A stretch of 64,000 nt of DNA, from positions 5,286,501 to 5,350,500 of the forward strand of contig NZ_LT670849.1 in the NCBI RefSeq assembly GCF_900142985.1. The letters are read 5' to 3'. Position 1 is the first letter of the stretch. Each line of letters opens with the position of its first letter. Origin of the DNA: Bradyrhizobium erythrophlei. Its GTDB lineage: Bacteria > Pseudomonadota > Alphaproteobacteria > Rhizobiales > Xanthobacteraceae. The position numbers and the translations under genes were made by a program. This document shows positions 33,371 through 42,642 of the stretch, piece by piece. The notes beneath the pieces are model-generated. The model was not told the DNA's origin, ran no database searches, and worked only from the letters and a program-made list of their open reading frames with translations.

Positions 33371-33763
33371 ATGCCGGAAGTACGCGCGGCTCTGATCAAG
33401 CGATTGATTATCGCAGTTTTGGGCGTTGTTGTTTCTTGCGCGCGGACAGATGCGGAGTCCGCTGATGTCGAGCAGGTCATGGCGGTCGGGTGTCGTATTC
33501 GGGTCACGGCGGAGGGCGAAGCCATCCGTATCGAAGCCGTTGCGACGAGCCGCTTGGACGTGAACGGCAGCTATCGGCTCGACATTCGGAAGAACAGCGC
33601 CGACGGCAGCAGCCACAATATCCAAAGCGGCAAATTCAGCCTCGAAGCCAATAAGGAAGAAATTCTTTCGACCACGTTCCTGGGTGCATCCGACGCGGGG
33701 CACTTTCAGGCGAGGTTGGTGATCGATTCAAATTCCGGGAGTGTCTCGTGCAGTTCGCCCTGA
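33371..33763 (+). CDS. csgH: CsgH-like curli chaperone
   Basis: 130 residues with a signal-like N-terminus (LIKRLIIAVLGVVVSCARTD) and a beta-sandwich-type mature part: RLDVNGSYRLDIRKNSADGS, HNIQSGKFSLEANKEEILST. This is the pattern of CsgH, the alphaproteobacterial periplasmic protein that blocks premature curlin assembly (the CsgC counterpart). Its place between the curlin and the other csg genes supports the call. It overlaps the next gene by 16 bases in another frame. Confidence 0.75.
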   Translation: MPEVRAALIKRLIIAVLGVVVSCARTDAESADVEQVMAVGCRIRVTAEGEAIRIEAVATSRLDVNGSYRLDIRKNSADGSSHNIQSGKFSLEANKEEILSTTFLGASDAGHFQARLVIDSNSGSVSCSSP

Positions 33764-34293
33764 GAAATCATTTGTATGCCATCGCGTTCCTCGCATCGAC
33801 GGTGCCGGCCTTTGCCGACGGTGCTTTCATCACCCAGGCCTCCAGCAGCGCCTTTTTCGGCCATTCGGCGATCTCGACGCCGATCAACGTGCCGTCGCAG
33901 GTTCCGTTTGCGCCGCCACGCGGCGGCACCACGCAACTGACGCCGGAAACTACGGTGCCTGCGTCGGGCGGCAATTCGGCCGGCACGCTGGAGATGGGGC
34001 GCAGCAACTTCGTGCTTCAGGCGCAGGCCGGCGGCGGCAACAGCTCCAATGTCGGGATCATCGGCGGCAAGCACGATACGGTCGGCGTGTTTCAGCACGG
34101 GCAGGGGCTCGTCTCCAACGTCGCGCTGGTCGGTGTGCAAGGGCTGACGGTGGATGTGCTTCAGCCGCCCGGCACGGCGCCCGTCAACATGCTGATTGCG
34201 CGGCTGCCGAACGGCGCATTCGACATCATTCAGCCGAAAGGCGCGCCGCAGGCCAGCATCGTTCGCGTCGGCAACGTGCTGGTCGTCAGGTGA
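33748..34293 (+). CDS. curlin-like / nucleator-like secreted protein (CsgB-like)
   Basis: 181 residues; signal peptide MQFALRNHLYAIAFLASTVP ending AFA. The middle is Pro/Thr-rich. From about 85 onward there are imperfect curlin-like units: LEMGRSNFVLQAQAGGGNSS, VGIIGGKHDTVGVFQHGQG, LVSNVALVGVQGLTVDVLQ. The repeats are too degenerate for a main subunit, so a nucleator or capping role is possible (inference). It overlaps csgH by 16 bases and precedes csgF. Confidence 0.65.
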   Translation: MQFALRNHLYAIAFLASTVPAFADGAFITQASSSAFFGHSAISTPINVPSQVPFAPPRGGTTQLTPETTVPASGGNSAGTLEMGRSNFVLQAQAGGGNSSNVGIIGGKHDTVGVFQHGQGLVSNVALVGVQGLTVDVLQPPGTAPVNMLIARLPNGAFDIIQPKGAPQASIVRVGNVLVVR

Positions 34294-34339
34294 CGGACGG
34301 CTGTAACGGGTCAGTTGCGTAATCTCGAAGGGGGCAGAC

Positions 34340-34672
34340 ATGGGTAAGATCGCATTTCGGGTGATGTGTATTGCGGGCGTCGTCGGGCTTTTTGCGCCGG
34401 CCTTGGCGACAGAGCAGATCTATCATCCCGTCAGTCCCACCCTGGGTGGCAACCCGAACAACGGCTCGTTCCTGCTGTCGACCGCGCAGTCGCAGGGAGA
34501 AGGCACCAAGTCGGGCAATCAAGGACCGGATCTGTCAGGCCTGACCAACGCCTTGAGCGGCATTGGCAGTAACGGCACATCGGGCAGCGGCGCGAATGGC
34601 AGTTCCGGCAACGGATCGGCCACGCAGAACTCGGTGGCTAATCCAACCAGTACATTCTCCGGCAGGTTCTAA
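34340..34672 (+). CDS. csgF: CsgF-like curli assembly protein
   Basis: 110 residues. Signal peptide MGKIAFRVMCIAGVVGLFAP ending ALA, then the conserved CsgF start IYHPVSPTLGGNPNNGSFLL followed by STAQSQ, which matches the segment that plugs into the CsgG pore. The C-terminal part is a Gly/Ser/Asn-rich tail (GSNGTSGSGANGSSGNGSAT), shorter than E. coli CsgF. It connects secretion to surface nucleation. It is followed by csgG. Confidence 0.85.
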   Translation: MGKIAFRVMCIAGVVGLFAPALATEQIYHPVSPTLGGNPNNGSFLLSTAQSQGEGTKSGNQGPDLSGLTNALSGIGSNGTSGSGANGSSGNGSATQNSVANPTSTFSGRF

Positions 34673-34780
34673 CTCTCGGGCTGGCGCGCCAAGGGGATAT
34701 CGGCGCGGCCCCGGATAGCTGTCATGTAGCGCTGATACCAAGTCGGGACTGTATTTTGTTCATTTGGGTGGGGGCATAAA

Positions 34781-35704
34781 TTGGGTTTGCGTGTTGCCAG
34801 ACTGGCGTGTCTGTTGCTGTTCGCGTTGCCGGCGGGCGGATGCATGTTCGACCCGATGGCAGGAACGGTCAAAGACCCCGTGGACGAGGCCGCCTTCATG
34901 GTGTCGTCGACCAAGACCGGCGTCGTCCTCGACAACCTGCCGCCGCCCAGGCGCAAGCTCGACGTCTCCATCTATAATTTTCCCGACCTGACCGGCCAGA
35001 ACAAATCCAACGACAACTTCGCGGAATTCTCGCGCGCGCTCACGCAAGGCGGCTCGTCCATCCTCACCGACGTCGTGGTGAAGGCCGGCGGCGGGGCCTG
35101 GTTCGACGTGGCCGAACGCGCCGATCTCCAGCCGCTGTTGCAGGAACGGCAGATCATCCAGAATACGCGGACCGCCATCGACGGCGACAAGGCGCAGAGC
35201 CTGCCGCCGCTGCGCTTTGCCGGCATCCTCCTCGAGGGCGGTGTGATCGGTTACGACACCAACGAAACCACCGGCGGCATTGGCGCCAACTATCTCGGCG
35301 TCGGACCCAACGTGCAGTACCGTCAGGACATCATCACCGTGGCGTTGCGCGCCGTCAGCGTGCAGACCGGCCGCGTGCTCGCCTCGGTCACCACGACCAA
35401 GATCGTCTATTCGATCAATGTCGCCGGCACCGGCTTCCTGTTCGCCGCCGTCGACAAGCTGCTTCAGGCCGACATCGGATTTACGAAGAATACGCCGCCG
35501 ACGCTCGCGGTGCGCGAAGGCGTTCAGCTTGCGGTCTATTCGCTGATCTTCGAGGGCGTGAAGAACAAGCTGTGGGAATTCAAGGACCGGGCCGCGGGCG
35601 AGGCGTTCATGCGCGAACTCGACAAGCAGCAAAAGGCCGCCGTGCCGGCGGAAGTCGCCGCCGCCACCAGGCTTCAGCGCGAGGCGGTGGTCGCGAAGTA
35701 TTGA
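34781..35704 (+). CDS. csgG: CsgG-like curli secretion channel lipoprotein
   Basis: 307 residues; starts at a TTG preceded by GGTGGGGG. Lipobox ALPAGGC (Cys about 21) marks an outer-membrane lipoprotein. CsgG features: RRKLDVSIYNFPDLTGQNKS, TQGGSSILTDVVVKAGGGAWF (SxL and WF in the expected order), ERADLQPLLQERQIIQ, RFAGILLEGGVIGYDTN, YRQDIITVALRAVSVQTGRV. It forms the nonameric pore for curlin export. With csgF, csgH and the curlin genes it completes the locus; csgE and csgD are not seen. Confidence 0.92.
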   Translation: MGLRVARLACLLLFALPAGGCMFDPMAGTVKDPVDEAAFMVSSTKTGVVLDNLPPPRRKLDVSIYNFPDLTGQNKSNDNFAEFSRALTQGGSSILTDVVVKAGGGAWFDVAERADLQPLLQERQIIQNTRTAIDGDKAQSLPPLRFAGILLEGGVIGYDTNETTGGIGANYLGVGPNVQYRQDIITVALRAVSVQTGRVLASVTTTKIVYSINVAGTGFLFAAVDKLLQADIGFTKNTPPTLAVREGVQLAVYSLIFEGVKNKLWEFKDRAAGEAFMRELDKQQKAAVPAEVAAATRLQREAVVAKY

Positions 35705-35829
35705 GGCCGCAAATCCTGTTCGGGGGCGCCGGCGGAATCCGGTCCTTGACGGCCGTTCGTCATGCGGGGAATGGGAGCATTGCTCTCTGCTCCTTGATCG
35801 AGGGCATCTGACGGCCCATAAGATCGAGG

Positions 35830-36483
35830 ATGTATACCGCATTCTTTGATCTCGACGGCACGCTGACCAATCCGAAGCCCGGCATCACCAGATGCATCCA
35901 GTATGCCCTTGAACGGCTCGGTTACCCGGTTCCGCACGAGGATGACCTGGTCTGGTGCATCGGTCCGCCGCTGCACGCCAGCTTCAAGGAGTTCGTCGGT
36001 ACCGACGAGCTTGCACACCGCGCGCTCGAACTCTACCGCGAACGATTTCGCGACGTCGGCCTTTACGAGAACGAGGTGTATGCCGGCATCGAGGAGACGC
36101 TGTCAGCGGTCGCGGCCTCTGGCCGGCGGATGTTCGTTGCCACCAGCAAACCGAAAATCTACGCCGACCGCATCATCGAGCATTTCGATCTCGGACGTCA
36201 CTTCGAGCATGTGTTCGGCTCGGAGCTCGATGGCACGCGAGCCGACAAGGCGGAACTGCTGGCCTATGCCCTCGGTCAGACCAGGGTTGATCCGGCGCGC
36301 GCGGTCATGATCGGTGATCGCAGCCATGACGTGACGGGCGCCAGAAAGAACGGCATGACGGCCATCGGCGTCCTGTACGGCTATGGCACCTTGACCGAGC
36401 TGACGGAAGCGGGCGCGCACCATCTCTGCGCGGCGCATCCGGATGTGGTGCCGCATTGCGCCGTGTTGGCCGGATCGCCGTAG
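35830..36483 (+). CDS. HAD-family phosphatase (phosphoglycolate-phosphatase-like)
   Basis: 217 residues. HAD motif I is FFDLDGTLTNPKPG (residues about 5-18, two Asp), motif II MFVATSKPK (about 98-106), motif III with VDPARAVMIGDRSHDVTGAR (about 152-171). The cap domain is the alpha-helical C1 type (HASFKEFVGTDELAHRALEL). The Gph/PgmB/YjjG-like branch is likely; the substrate is unknown. It stands alone after csgG, with 125 bases between. Confidence 0.82.
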   Translation: MYTAFFDLDGTLTNPKPGITRCIQYALERLGYPVPHEDDLVWCIGPPLHASFKEFVGTDELAHRALELYRERFRDVGLYENEVYAGIEETLSAVAASGRRMFVATSKPKIYADRIIEHFDLGRHFEHVFGSELDGTRADKAELLAYALGQTRVDPARAVMIGDRSHDVTGARKNGMTAIGVLYGYGTLTELTEAGAHHLCAAHPDVVPHCAVLAGSP

Positions 36484-36661
36484 CAGACCGCCTGTCTGCC
36501 AAAACAAACGGATCCCGCCGAGAGCCTTCGCGCTCGCCATCGGCCGCAGTGCACCATGTAAAAGCCATTTGCACTCATCGACTGTCACCGTCATAGTTTT
36601 GCAAAACTCAAGCCGGACGTTTTTACGAACTGGCCCGCAATGACATGACGGGAGGCTTCGC

Positions 36662-37993
36662 ATGGACGACATCGAGAAGCGTGTCATCGGCAAGGTGATG
36701 AGACGTCTCATTCCGTTCCTGATCTTGTGTTACTTCGTCGCCTATCTCGATCGCGTCAATGTCGGCTTTGCCAAACTGCACATGAACCAGGCGCTTGGTT
36801 TGAGCGAGGCCGCCTATGGCCTCGGTGCGGGATTGTTCTTTGTTGGCTACTTCGTATTCGAAGTCCCCTCCAACCTGTTTTTGGAAAAAGTAGGCGCGCG
36901 CGTCTGGATCGCACGCATCATGATTACCTGGGGGATCGTTTCGGCGGCCTTCGCATTCATCCCGTCGATATCGGCGACGAGCGGAATTCCGACCACGGGT
37001 GTTTTCTATGCGCTCCGTTTGCTGCTCGGCGCCTGCGAGGCCGGCTTCTTTCCGGGCATCATCTTCTATCTGACCCTCTGGTTCCCGGCGGTGTACCGCG
37101 CCCGGGTCATCAGCCTGTTCATGCTGGCAATCCCGATTTCGTCGATCATCGGATCGCCAATCTCGGGACTGCTGCTCGGCGTGACCGGCTGGGGCCTGGA
37201 AGGCTGGCAGTGGCTGTTCATTCTCGAGGCGTTGCCGTCCGTTCTGGTCGGCATCGGCGTCCTGACCTACCTGACCGATTTCCCCCGTCAGGCCCGCTGG
37301 CTGCAACCGGATGAGATCGCCTGGCTCGAGAACGTTCAGGCTACCGAGAAGCAAAACAAGGAGAAGGTCGAACACCTGTCCCTGTTTCAGGCGCTCACGG
37401 ATATCAGAATTCTATTGTGCGCTCTGGTTTACTTTTGCCTGAATGCCGCAAGTTACGGCGTAGCGTTTTTTCTACCGACCATCATCAAGGGTTTCGGTGT
37501 GAGCGACGCCCAGACCGGATTGCTGGCGGCGCTGCCCTTTGTTTTCGGGGCCATTGGCATGGTGGTGCTCGGTCGCCATTCCGACCGGACTATGGAACGA
37601 AAAGGCCATGTCGCCGCTGCCCTTTTGATGGCCGCGATAGGGGTCGGACTGGCCGGCTTCGTTCCCAATCCGGTCGTCGTCATGGCGTTGCTCTGTTTTG
37701 CGCAAATTGGCATCTCCGCGGTGCCGCCGATGTTTTGGCCGCTACCGGCAAGCTTCCTGACCGGTGCATCGGCCGCCGCGGGCATCGCCGCGATCAACTC
37801 GCTAGGAAATCTTTCCGGTTTCGCCGGTCCTTATGCGATGGGCTACCTGAAGGATCTGACGGGCGACTTCACGGCAGGCCTTCTACTGCTCGCGGGCTGC
37901 GCGCTGCTGGGCGCCATCGTTGTCGTGATGCTGCGGATCGATGCAAGGCGCGAGCAGTTGTCGGGTGAAGTCGCAAGCGCCGCTCACGCCTAA
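36662..37993 (+). CDS. MFS transporter, anion:cation symporter (ACS) family
   Basis: 443 residues, 12 predicted spans. ACS-family signs: RRLIPFLILCYFVAYLDRVN near the start, GYFVFEVPSNLFLEKVGARV, LLGACEAGFFPGIIFYLTLW, and the GRHSDRTMERKGH loop between halves. A GGGAGG lies nine bases before the ATG. This family carries organic anions such as phthalate, tartrate, hexuronate or 4-hydroxyphenylacetate. It precedes the LysR-controlled aromatic catabolism cluster, so it may import a related acid (inference). A terminator follows directly. Confidence 0.87.
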   Translation: MDDIEKRVIGKVMRRLIPFLILCYFVAYLDRVNVGFAKLHMNQALGLSEAAYGLGAGLFFVGYFVFEVPSNLFLEKVGARVWIARIMITWGIVSAAFAFIPSISATSGIPTTGVFYALRLLLGACEAGFFPGIIFYLTLWFPAVYRARVISLFMLAIPISSIIGSPISGLLLGVTGWGLEGWQWLFILEALPSVLVGIGVLTYLTDFPRQARWLQPDEIAWLENVQATEKQNKEKVEHLSLFQALTDIRILLCALVYFCLNAASYGVAFFLPTIIKGFGVSDAQTGLLAALPFVFGAIGMVVLGRHSDRTMERKGHVAAALLMAAIGVGLAGFVPNPVVVMALLCFAQIGISAVPPMFWPLPASFLTGASAAAGIAAINSLGNLSGFAGPYAMGYLKDLTGDFTAGLLLLAGCALLGAIVVVMLRIDARREQLSGEVASAAHA

Positions 37994-38016
37994 AGCGCGA
38001 TCTTCATCGCGCTTTA
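37991..38016 (+). terminator. rho-independent-type terminator, overlapping the stop codon
   Basis: TAAAGCGCGAT (37991-38001), CTTC tetraloop, ATCGCGCTTTA (38006-38016): an 11-bp perfect stem that includes the TAA stop of the MFS gene. The A/T-rich ends make it bidirectional, so it can also serve the convergent gene at 38073. Confidence 0.75.
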
Positions 38017-38072
38017 ATTCCTCGATTGGCCGTCGCCGGTTGTGAGACGACCGTTCGCAATGCGTGACTCAA

Positions 38073-38486
38073 TTATTCGGGCGGCGAATCCAGGTAGACA
38101 TAGAGAGCGGCGATCTTGCCGTCGCGCACGATGATGAAATCGACGCCGGTGTAGGCGGGTGTCTCGCCTTTCGGCCCCGAGCCCCACGCCAGACGCGCCG
38201 AGTTGTGCAGAACCTGCGGTTCGCCGTGCGGCGTGTAGACAAAATGCGGATGTGTTGCCCGCAGATCGCCAGCGAACTTGTCCAGTGCGTCGTGGCCGAC
38301 GAACGTACCTGGCGGGACGTACAGCACACAGTCTTCGGCATAGAGTTCTCGAATCGCAGCCTTTCGGCGGACCGGATCACCCTCGCCGAAAACTTCCGGA
38401 AGATTGCGGTTGAGCAGCGTCGCAACGCCACTCACATCTGCGCCCGCGGACGGCGGGACGCTGGCTTTACTGGAATGATCGCTCAT
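38073..38486 (-). CDS. NTF2-like/SnoaL-type protein
   Basis: 137 residues from the ATG at 38484-38486, with AAAGGAG upstream. The NTF2-like cone fold is suggested by LLNRNLPEVFGEGDPVRRKA, IRELYAEDCVLYVPPG, DKFAGDLRATHPHFVYTP, SARLAWGSGPKG and VDFIIVRDGKIAALYVYLDS. These proteins act as small isomerases, dehydratases or ligand binders, often in ring metabolism. It is divergent from the LysR gene, a placement typical of a LysR-controlled target. Confidence 0.8.
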   Translation of the reverse strand: MSDHSSKASVPPSAGADVSGVATLLNRNLPEVFGEGDPVRRKAAIRELYAEDCVLYVPPGTFVGHDALDKFAGDLRATHPHFVYTPHGEPQVLHNSARLAWGSGPKGETPAYTGVDFIIVRDGKIAALYVYLDSPPE

Positions 38487-38697
38487 TTGACGGCTCCTTT
38501 GTTGCATGTGCTGATATGTTGAGGCCGTCAGTTGGGTTACGAAACAGAAATAATCGAAAGCCATTGTTTCTATTTTTGTGCTGATGATTTGACTGTGGGC
38601 GGCGGCCCCTTGCCGCGCCTTGCAGCACACATGCTTACGGTGCCCGGAGACGGGCCCGCAGGTGTCCGACCGACCAGCGATGGGCTATCCTGCGTCG

Positions 38698-39618
38698 ATG
38701 ATGACGTTGAGGCAGATCGAAGTCATTCGCGCCGTGATGATCTCGGGGACGATCACCGGCGCGGCAAAGCTCCTCAATGTCTCGGCGCCGGGGATCAGCC
38801 GCCTCATCAAGTATACCGAGCGGTCGCTTGGGGTCCGCTTCTTCATGCGGCAAAACGGTCGCTATTTTCCGACGCCCGACGCGCAACTCATCTTCGAGCA
38901 GATCAACACGATCTACAAGAAAGTGGACGATCTCGCCGAGGTTGTCGGCAAGATCGGCCGCGGCCAACTGTCGGAACTCAGGATCGGGTCGGTGCCGAGC
39001 ATCGCCCAGGTCATGGTGCCGCGGGCCGTGGAGAAAATCCGCAAGCGCTATCCCGACCTGAAGCTGGACATCAACATCCTCAAGATCGAGGAGGTGATCG
39101 ACTATCTGTTGCTCGGCAAGGGCGATTGCGCCGCAATCAGCTACAAGCTCGATCATCCGGCGCTGGAGTTTCTGCCGCTCGCTTCCGGCCGCCTGTTCTG
39201 CATCGTTCCGGAAGGCCACGCCCTTGCCGAACGCAAGAAGATATCGGCCGCCGAGATGACGCGATTTCCACTGATCGGAATCGATCCGACCGATCCCTAC
39301 GGCCGCATCATGTCGGAGCTGTTTGCGCGGAACAAGCTGCCCTACGACATCACGATTCGCGCCCGCTTCGGCAACACCGTCTGCTCGCTGGTTCAGGCTC
39401 GCCTCGGGATCGCGGTCATCGACGAGTTCTCAGTGGCGCACGGCAACATCCCCGGCCTGCGGCTGCTCGAAATCCAGGAGCCGACCCGGTTCGACACCTT
39501 CATCGCGATCAAGCGCGGTGCGCCGCTGTCGCCCTATGCCACGCACTTCATTGCTTCGCTGCGCGAGGAGATGGAAGCCGTCGGAAAGCCGCGGCGGACG
39601 CGACCGTCCACAAGATAA
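38698..39618 (+). CDS. LysR-family transcriptional regulator
   Basis: 306 residues from the ATG at 38698 (38701 or 38680 also possible). N-terminal winged helix: LRQIEVIRAVMISGTITGAA, KLLNVSAPGISRLIKYTERS (about 3-45). The effector domain spans about 90-295 (LRIGSVPSIAQVMVPRAVEK, FGNTVCSLVQARLGIAVIDE). It is co-directional with, and upstream of, the transporter and protocatechuate genes, and is probably their activator responding to a shikimate/quinate or protocatechuate-type inducer (inference). Paired palindromes lie at its end. Confidence 0.88.
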   Translation: MMTLRQIEVIRAVMISGTITGAAKLLNVSAPGISRLIKYTERSLGVRFFMRQNGRYFPTPDAQLIFEQINTIYKKVDDLAEVVGKIGRGQLSELRIGSVPSIAQVMVPRAVEKIRKRYPDLKLDINILKIEEVIDYLLLGKGDCAAISYKLDHPALEFLPLASGRLFCIVPEGHALAERKKISAAEMTRFPLIGIDPTDPYGRIMSELFARNKLPYDITIRARFGNTVCSLVQARLGIAVIDEFSVAHGNIPGLRLLEIQEPTRFDTFIAIKRGAPLSPYATHFIASLREEMEAVGKPRRTRPSTR

Positions 39619-39661
39619 CATGATGTTAAGTTTGTCGCATATCTGAGTAATTGTGTTATCT
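39613..39661. promoter_or_regulatory. nested palindromes before the transporter/pca operon, candidate LysR-type operator
   Basis: TAACAT-G-ATGTTA (39616-39628) is a perfect 13-base palindrome that includes the LysR stop codon. A larger pair, AGATAACA (39613-39620) and TGTTATCT (39654-39661), surrounds it. The position, about 130-170 bases before the transporter ATG, suits activator binding upstream of a promoter. Confidence 0.5.
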
Positions 39662-39788
39662 GGCTCCGCCGCTATGGTCGCGCCCATCCGGAGCACAATC
39701 GCGATTGCGTCGGCGAAAGACCGAGTCTCCGCAACAAGAAAAGCCGGCCGTCAAACGGCTGCCAATCAATATTGTGGAGGAATTCAAC

Positions 39789-41183
39789 ATGACGGAATCA
39801 GCGAACCGCCCCGCAGCCCTGCGGCAATCGAAGATCGCCGCGGCAAGCGGCTGGATCGGGTCGGCTCTCGAATACTACGACTTCTTCATCTACGCGACCG
39901 CCGCGTCCCTGGTCTTTCCGCAAATCTTTTTCCCTTCGCAGAACCCGACGGTCGCGATCGTCGCCTCGCTTGCGACCTACGGCGTCGGCTATGTCGCGCG
40001 ACCGATTGGCGCCTTTTTTCTCGGCCATTGGGGCGACACGCATGGGCGAAAGAACGTTCTTGTGCTTTGCCTGTTCCTGATGGGCTTTTCGACCATGCTG
40101 GTCGGCGTGCTTCCGACCTATCAGCAGGTCGGAATCTGGGCGCCCGTCTTTCTGGTTATCCTGCGGCTGGTGCAGGGCTTTGCGGTGGCGGGAGAAATTT
40201 CGGGCGCGAGTTCAATGGTGCTCGAGCATGCGCCGTTCGGCAGGCGCGGGTTCTTCGCGAGCTTTACGCTGCAGGGCGTTCAGGCCGGGCAAATTCTCGC
40301 GGCCGCCGTGTTCCTGCCGATCGCTCATTACATGCCCAAGGAAGACTTCAACAACTGGGGCTGGCGTATCCCGTTTTTGCTGAGCTTCTTCGTGATCATC
40401 GTCGGCTATCTCATCCGGCGCGAGGTCGATGAGACACCGGCGTTCGCCAGCGAAAGCAAGGAGGGCAGGGTACCGAAGGCGCCGATCGTTCAGGCCTTCA
40501 CGACCAGCTGGGCCGATATGCTGCGGGTGGTCTGTATGGCGCTGATGAACGTGATTCCCGTCGTGGCGACCATCTTCGGCGCAGCTTACGCCGTGCAGCC
40601 CGCTTACGGGGTCGGCTTCAAACCCGATGTCTATCTCTGGATTCCGGTGCTCGGCAATATTGCGGCGGTGCTGGTGATCCCGATGGTCGGCAATCTGTCG
40701 GACAGGATCGGACGGAGACCGCCGATTATCACCGGCGCTCTGTGTTCCGGCTTGCTTGCCTTTGGTTATCTTTACGCCATCAGCATCCAGAGTGTTCCGA
40801 TGGCGATCGCCTTCTCGATCGTCATGTGGGGAGTTGTCTATCAGGGCTACAACGCGGTGTTTCCGAGCTTCTATCCCGAACTGTTCCAGACGCGATACCG
40901 CGTGTCCGCGATGGCCATTTCGCAGAACATCGGTACGACGATCACGGCGCTGCTGCCGGCGCTTTTCGCCACCGCCGCACCTCCCGGATCGACCGACGTC
41001 CCGCTCACGGTCGGGCTCATCACCTTTGCGATTACGGCGGTCGCCGCGGCTGCGGCCTTCTCCGCAAGGGAAACCTATCGGCTGCCGGTGAGCGATCTCG
41101 GCAACCCGACCGCGGCCCCGATGGCAAAGCCGGACTACGATCGATTGAGAGCGGCTTCGTTCGGCGGCGCCGCGCCGGCATAG
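39789..41183 (+). CDS. MFS transporter, metabolite:H+ symporter (MHS) family
   Basis: 464 residues, 12 spans. Start at the ATG at 39789 with GGAGG eight bases upstream. MHS signs: SGWIGSALEYYDFFIYATAA at the N-terminus, FFLGHWGDTHGRKNVLVLCL (the GDxxGRK motif), LRLVQGFAVAGEISGASSMV, and GNLSDRIGRRPPII between the halves. Family members such as ShiA and PcaT carry shikimate, protocatechuate or dicarboxylates. Encoded just ahead of pcaHG and shikimate-metabolism genes, it probably imports shikimate, quinate or protocatechuate. Confidence 0.88.
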   Translation: MTESANRPAALRQSKIAAASGWIGSALEYYDFFIYATAASLVFPQIFFPSQNPTVAIVASLATYGVGYVARPIGAFFLGHWGDTHGRKNVLVLCLFLMGFSTMLVGVLPTYQQVGIWAPVFLVILRLVQGFAVAGEISGASSMVLEHAPFGRRGFFASFTLQGVQAGQILAAAVFLPIAHYMPKEDFNNWGWRIPFLLSFFVIIVGYLIRREVDETPAFASESKEGRVPKAPIVQAFTTSWADMLRVVCMALMNVIPVVATIFGAAYAVQPAYGVGFKPDVYLWIPVLGNIAAVLVIPMVGNLSDRIGRRPPIITGALCSGLLAFGYLYAISIQSVPMAIAFSIVMWGVVYQGYNAVFPSFYPELFQTRYRVSAMAISQNIGTTITALLPALFATAAPPGSTDVPLTVGLITFAITAVAAAAAFSARETYRLPVSDLGNPTAAPMAKPDYDRLRAASFGGAAPA

Positions 41184-41201
41184 CTCTCTGTCCGGAGATG
41201 A

Positions 41202-41984
<783 letters not shown>

Positions 41985-41986
41985 TC

Positions 41987-42613
41987 ATGGGAACCGAGCT
42001 CTACCTGGGCGAGACGCCGTCGCAGACCGCAGGGCCCTATGTGCATATCGGATTGATCCCGAACCAGGCCGGCTTCGATATCTTTGAGAATAATTTCGAT
42101 GCGGACATTGCCGGTCCCGATGTCGCCGGCGAGCGCATTGTCATCGAAGGAAGGATCTATGATGCCACGGGCCATCCCGCGAAGGATGTCCTGATCGAGA
42201 CCTGGCAGGCGAATGTGGCGGGCCGATATAACCATCCGGCCGACCGGCAGGACAAATTGCTCGACAAGGGCTTTCGCGGCTGGGCGCGGACCGGGACCGA
42301 TTTGGAGACCGGCCTCTACCGCATCCGGACCATCAAGCCGGGTCCGGTCGCGGGGCGGAGGGGCCGAAAGGCGATGGCGCCTCACATCAACTTCTGGATC
42401 GTCGCCCGTGGCATCAACATCGGTCTTTCAACGCGCATGTACTTCGGCGACGAAGTGGCGGCGAACGCCGAAGATCCGGTCGTCAACATCATTGAGCCGC
42501 CCGCGCGCCGGCAAACGCTGATCGCGGCGCGCTCGGAACGCGATGGTGTTGCCACCTACACGTTCGACATTTTCCTGCAGGGCGAGCGTGAGACCGTTTT
42601 CTTCGACGTCTGA
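41987..42613 (+). CDS. pcaG: protocatechuate 3,4-dioxygenase alpha subunit
   Basis: 208 residues; the structural partner of PcaH. The start GETPSQTAGPYVHIGLIPNQ is the PcaG signature, followed by the intradiol core VLIETWQANVAGRYNHPADR and APHINFWIVARGINIGLSTR (only one of the two metal His, as expected for the non-catalytic subunit). GGGAGG precedes the ATG, two bases after pcaH. Confidence 0.92.
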   Translation: MGTELYLGETPSQTAGPYVHIGLIPNQAGFDIFENNFDADIAGPDVAGERIVIEGRIYDATGHPAKDVLIETWQANVAGRYNHPADRQDKLLDKGFRGWARTGTDLETGLYRIRTIKPGPVAGRRGRKAMAPHINFWIVARGINIGLSTRMYFGDEVAANAEDPVVNIIEPPARRQTLIAARSERDGVATYTFDIFLQGERETVFFDV

Positions 42614-42642
42614 GAATTGATTGCATTGAAGGCTTTACGAAA

